DNA of 64,000 bases from Alistipes sp. (lineage in GTDB: Bacteria > Bacteroidota > Bacteroidia > Bacteroidales > Rikenellaceae): the NCBI GenBank assembly GCA_017631275.1, contig JAGBTQ010000003.1, positions 280,158 to 344,157 of the forward strand. Direction: 5' to 3'. A program made the translations under genes and the position numbers. Within the stretch, counting starts at the first letter, position 1, and every line of letters starts with the position of its first letter. Positions 61,488 to 64,000 of the stretch are shown in pieces. The notes beneath the pieces are model-generated. The model did not search any database and was not told the origin of the DNA. It saw only the letters and a list, made by a program, of their open reading frames with translations.

Positions 61488-64000
61488 ATGAGTAATGTAA
61501 ATCTAACACCTAGCTACCTATTTGAGGTTAGCTGGGAGGTGTGCAACAAGGTTGGCGGTATTCATACCGTTATTGCCTCGAAAGCACCTACAGTGATGCG
61601 TAAGTTGGGCGACAACTACATCACTATTGGTCCAGACTTTACTCAGGATGCTGCTAATCCTGAGTTCAAGGAGGATAACTCACTTATGGCAGCATGGCGT
61701 GAGCAGCTCTACCAGCAGGGTGTGCGTGTTCGCATCGGCCGCTGGGCTATCAAGGGCGAGCCTATCGCTATTCTTATCGACTTCAAGTCGTTCTTCGCAC
61801 AGAAGGACGATATCCTCAAGAAGTTGTGGGAGAACTATGGCGTTGACTCATTGTCAGGTCAGTGGGACTATGTTGAGCCAGTGTTGTTTGGCCACGCAGC
61901 AGGTGTTGTTATCGCATCGTTTGCTGAGCAGTTTGCTGCAACATCAAACAAGGTTGTTGCTCACTTCCACGAGTGGATGGCAGCAGCAGGTTCGCTCTAC
62001 CTTCGCGACAACGCTCCTTATGTAGCAACAGTATTCTCTACTCACGCTACTGTTATGGGCCGTTGCATCGCTGGTAACCGCCTACCTCTCTACAACGACC
62101 TTCACAAGTTCAACGCTGATGAGCTTGCTCGTCAGTTCAACGTTATGGCTAAGCACTCTTTGGAGAAGTCGGCAGCAACACATGCTGATGCATTCCTTAC
62201 CGTGAGCGAGATTACTGCTAACGAGTGCCGCTTCTTGCTTGGTCGCGAGGTTACACGTGTTACTCCTAACGGCTTCGAGAACGACTTTGTGCCAGAGGGT
62301 AAGGCATTGGAGGCTGTGCGTAGCGCAGCTCGCAAGCGCATCCTCGAGGTAGCTCAGGCTTCATGGGGCTGCAAGTTCGAGAGCGAACCACTTATCGTTG
62401 CTACAAGCGGTCGTTATGAGTATCGCAACAAGGGTATCGACGTATTCCTCGAGTCGCTCAAGCAGCTTGCTGCGTCGCACATCGACCGTGACATCGTTGC
62501 TCTTGTAGCTGTTCCTGGCGCTAACACAGGTGCTCGTGAGGATCTTGCTGCACATCTTGCTGATGGTAGCAATGGCATCGACCCATCGAAGAAGCGCTAC
62601 CTTACTCACAACCTCGAGAACGAGGCATGGGATCAGGTATGCCAGTCTGTTGAGGGTAGCATCCTCTCAACAACAGCTTCACGCGTAAAGGTGTTGTTCG
62701 TGCCTACATACCTCAATGGCGAGGATGGCATCTTCAACATGCCATACTACGATGTATTGGCTGGTGTTGACCTCTCAGTATTCGCATCATACTACGAGCC
62801 ATGGGGCTACACTCCACTCGAGTCAGTAGCTTATGGCGTACCAACCGTTACAACAACTCTTGCTGGCTTCGGTCTTTGGATTGCTAAGCACTCATCACAC
62901 GAGGGTGTAGATATCGTTCGTCGCGATGACTACAACGAGCGTGAGGCAGTTCTCCAGATTACAGATGTTATCAAGCGCTACCTCGCAATGGACGCTGAGG
63001 CTATGGCTGAGGCTCGTGAGGGTGCTCAGGAGATGTCATCGACAGCTCTCTGGAAGAAGCTCTTCAAGGAGTATATGGCAGCATACGAGGAGGCTATCGA
63101 CAACTCAGTATCACGCACTAACCGTGTACTTATCGATGGTGGCGACCGTCAGTCGCAGATTAACTTCGTACGTCAGCAGCTTACATCAAACCGCCCATCA
63201 TGGCACCGTTTGATGGTTGAGAAGGGTATTCCAGAGCGTCTTAAGGCCCTCGAGGAGCTTTCACGCAACTTGTGGTGGTGCTGGACAGCTTCTGCTCGCG
63301 ATTTGTTCGAGTCGGTAGATCCAGAGCTTTGGGTAAAGGTTGACCGCAACCCTATCGTTCTTCTCGACAAGCTCTCTACAGCACGCTGCGAGGAGCTCTG
63401 CAACGACAAGGAGTTCCTTAAGCGCATGGACGCTGTATATAAGGAGTTCACCGACTATATGGCAGAGAAGCCATCATCAGAGCACGCACGTGTAGCTTAC
63501 TTCTCAATGGAGTATGGTTTGCACTCAACACTTAAGATCTACTCTGGTGGTCTTGGTATCTTGGCTGGTGACTACCTCAAGGAGGCTTCTGACCGCAACG
63601 TGGGCATGGTTGCTGTAGGTTTGTTGTACCGCTACGGTTACTTCACACAGCGTCTTTCTGCTCAGGGTGCTCAGGAGGCAACATACGAGGCTCAGAACTT
63701 CTTCAAGCTCCCTATTATGCCAGTACGTGACGAGTTCGGCAACTGGGTAACTACTCAGGTAGCTATGCCAGGTCGTACACTCTACGCTCGTGTTTGGAAG
63801 TGCCAGGTAGGTCGTACCGACCTCTACTTGCTCGATGCTGACTACGAGGCAAACCTCGAGGAGGATCGTCAGGTAACATACTACCTCTATGGTGGCGACT
63901 GGGAGAACCGTCTAAAGCAGGAGATTTTGTTGGGTATTGGTGGTATCCGTGCCCTTACCAAGATGGGTATCAAGCAGGAGGTTTACCACTGCAACGAGGG
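61488..64000 (+). CDS. Glycogen synthase (GT3)-alpha-glucan phosphorylase (GT35) fusion, C-terminus beyond window
   Basis: The frame is open from the ATG at 61488 to the window end, 837 residues. Residues 1-580 match eukaryote-type GT3 glycogen synthase: FEVSWEVCNKVGGIHTVIASKA, HFHEWMAA, FSTHATVMGR, TVSEITANE, TPNGFEND, and the late SYYEPWGYTPLESVAYG region with TTLAGFGLW. From about residue 585 a second enzyme starts (LSRNLWWCWTASARDLF, VAYFSMEYGL, YSGGLGILAGDYLKEASD), the N-terminal part of an alpha-glucan phosphorylase. It would both build and phosphorolyse glycogen in the cytosol. The phosphorylase PLP site lies beyond the window. Confidence 0.92.
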   Translation, partial: MSNVNLTPSYLFEVSWEVCNKVGGIHTVIASKAPTVMRKLGDNYITIGPDFTQDAANPEFKEDNSLMAAWREQLYQQGVRVRIGRWAIKGEPIAILIDFKSFFAQKDDILKKLWENYGVDSLSGQWDYVEPVLFGHAAGVVIASFAEQFAATSNKVVAHFHEWMAAAGSLYLRDNAPYVATVFSTHATVMGRCIAGNRLPLYNDLHKFNADELARQFNVMAKHSLEKSAATHADAFLTVSEITANECRFLLGREVTRVTPNGFENDFVPEGKALEAVRSAARKRILEVAQASWGCKFESEPLIVATSGRYEYRNKGIDVFLESLKQLAASHIDRDIVALVAVPGANTGAREDLAAHLADGSNGIDPSKKRYLTHNLENEAWDQVCQSVEGSILSTTASRVKVLFVPTYLNGEDGIFNMPYYDVLAGVDLSVFASYYEPWGYTPLESVAYGVPTVTTTLAGFGLWIAKHSSHEGVDIVRRDDYNEREAVLQITDVIKRYLAMDAEAMAEAREGAQEMSSTALWKKLFKEYMAAYEEAIDNSVSRTNRVLIDGGDRQSQINFVRQQLTSNRPSWHRLMVEKGIPERLKALEELSRNLWWCWTASARDLFESVDPELWVKVDRNPIVLLDKLSTARCEELCNDKEFLKRMDAVYKEFTDYMAEKPSSEHARVAYFSMEYGLHSTLKIYSGGLGILAGDYLKEASDRNVGMVAVGLLYRYGYFTQRLSAQGAQEATYEAQNFFKLPIMPVRDEFGNWVTTQVAMPGRTLYARVWKCQVGRTDLYLLDADYEANLEEDRQVTYYLYGGDWENRLKQEILLGIGGIRALTKMGIKQEVYHCNE

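Overview
The window is a 64 kb chromosomal segment from a member of the Bacteroidota, most likely the order Bacteroidales. Four things point there. The Bacteroidota -7 promoter element TAnnTTTG stands upstream of many genes. There is a SusG-like GH13 lipoprotein, a DUF3078 barrel, an OprP-type porin and a glycogen synthase/phosphorylase fusion. Menaquinone genes belong to the futalosine route (mqnB, mqnC, mqnD). A large anaerobe-type class II ribonucleotide reductase is present. A Rikenellaceae/Alistipes-like host is a reasonable guess, but the sequence alone does not fix the genus. No phage, insertion sequence, CRISPR array, tRNA or rRNA was found; the segment reads as stable core chromosome.

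Layout. 1-3.0 kb (-): DUF3078 barrel, CtpA-type protease and a cut-off membrane protein. 3.07-5.6 kb: nfo and mntP (+), two small envelope genes (-), a SLOG-fold gene (+). 5.6-8.2 kb (-): porin plus YeiH transporter. 8.3-18.4 kb: extracellular and glycan genes (GH13 lipoprotein, HAF-repeat/FN3 lipoprotein, acyl-CoA synthetase, GH2 beta-galactosidase, nitroreductase). 18.48-18.82 kb (+): rnpB, the RNase P RNA, with its own promoter and a perfect terminator. 19-25.1 kb (-): five-gene operon (glutaminyl cyclase, homocysteine methyltransferase, M20 amidohydrolase, rnr, mqnC), divergent from birA. 25.9-29.4 kb: gcvH (+) and nrdJ (-) around a repeat-rich intergenic region. 29.6-34.3 kb (-): exchanger-SGNH-MBOAT-PAP2 operon. 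34.4-37.9 kb: a candidate structured small RNA (-), then hemerythrin, LuxR, cutC and transglutaminase genes (+). 38.2-50.75 kb (-): a division and cell-wall (dcw) cluster rsmH-ftsL-PBP-murE-mraY-murD-ftsW continuing into an S4 protein and leuS. 50.9-53.3 kb (-): two tandem paralogous secreted proteins and a ROK kinase. 53.4-64 kb (+): polyprenyl synthase, U32 protease-family protein, L,D-transpeptidase, Xaa-Pro aminopeptidase, fhs, mqnB-mqnD, and the start of a GT3-GT35 glycogen enzyme that runs off the window.

How it fits together: the genes describe an anaerobic, polysaccharide-using gut-type bacterium that makes menaquinone by the futalosine route, uses folate C1 units (gcvH, fhs), builds meso-DAP peptidoglycan (murE with DNPR) and stores glycogen. 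The most unusual non-coding signals are three related mosaic repeats that begin 6-7 nt after the stop codons of three unrelated genes, a multi-hairpin transcript candidate at 34.4-34.55 kb, and a long hairpin directly in front of fhs.
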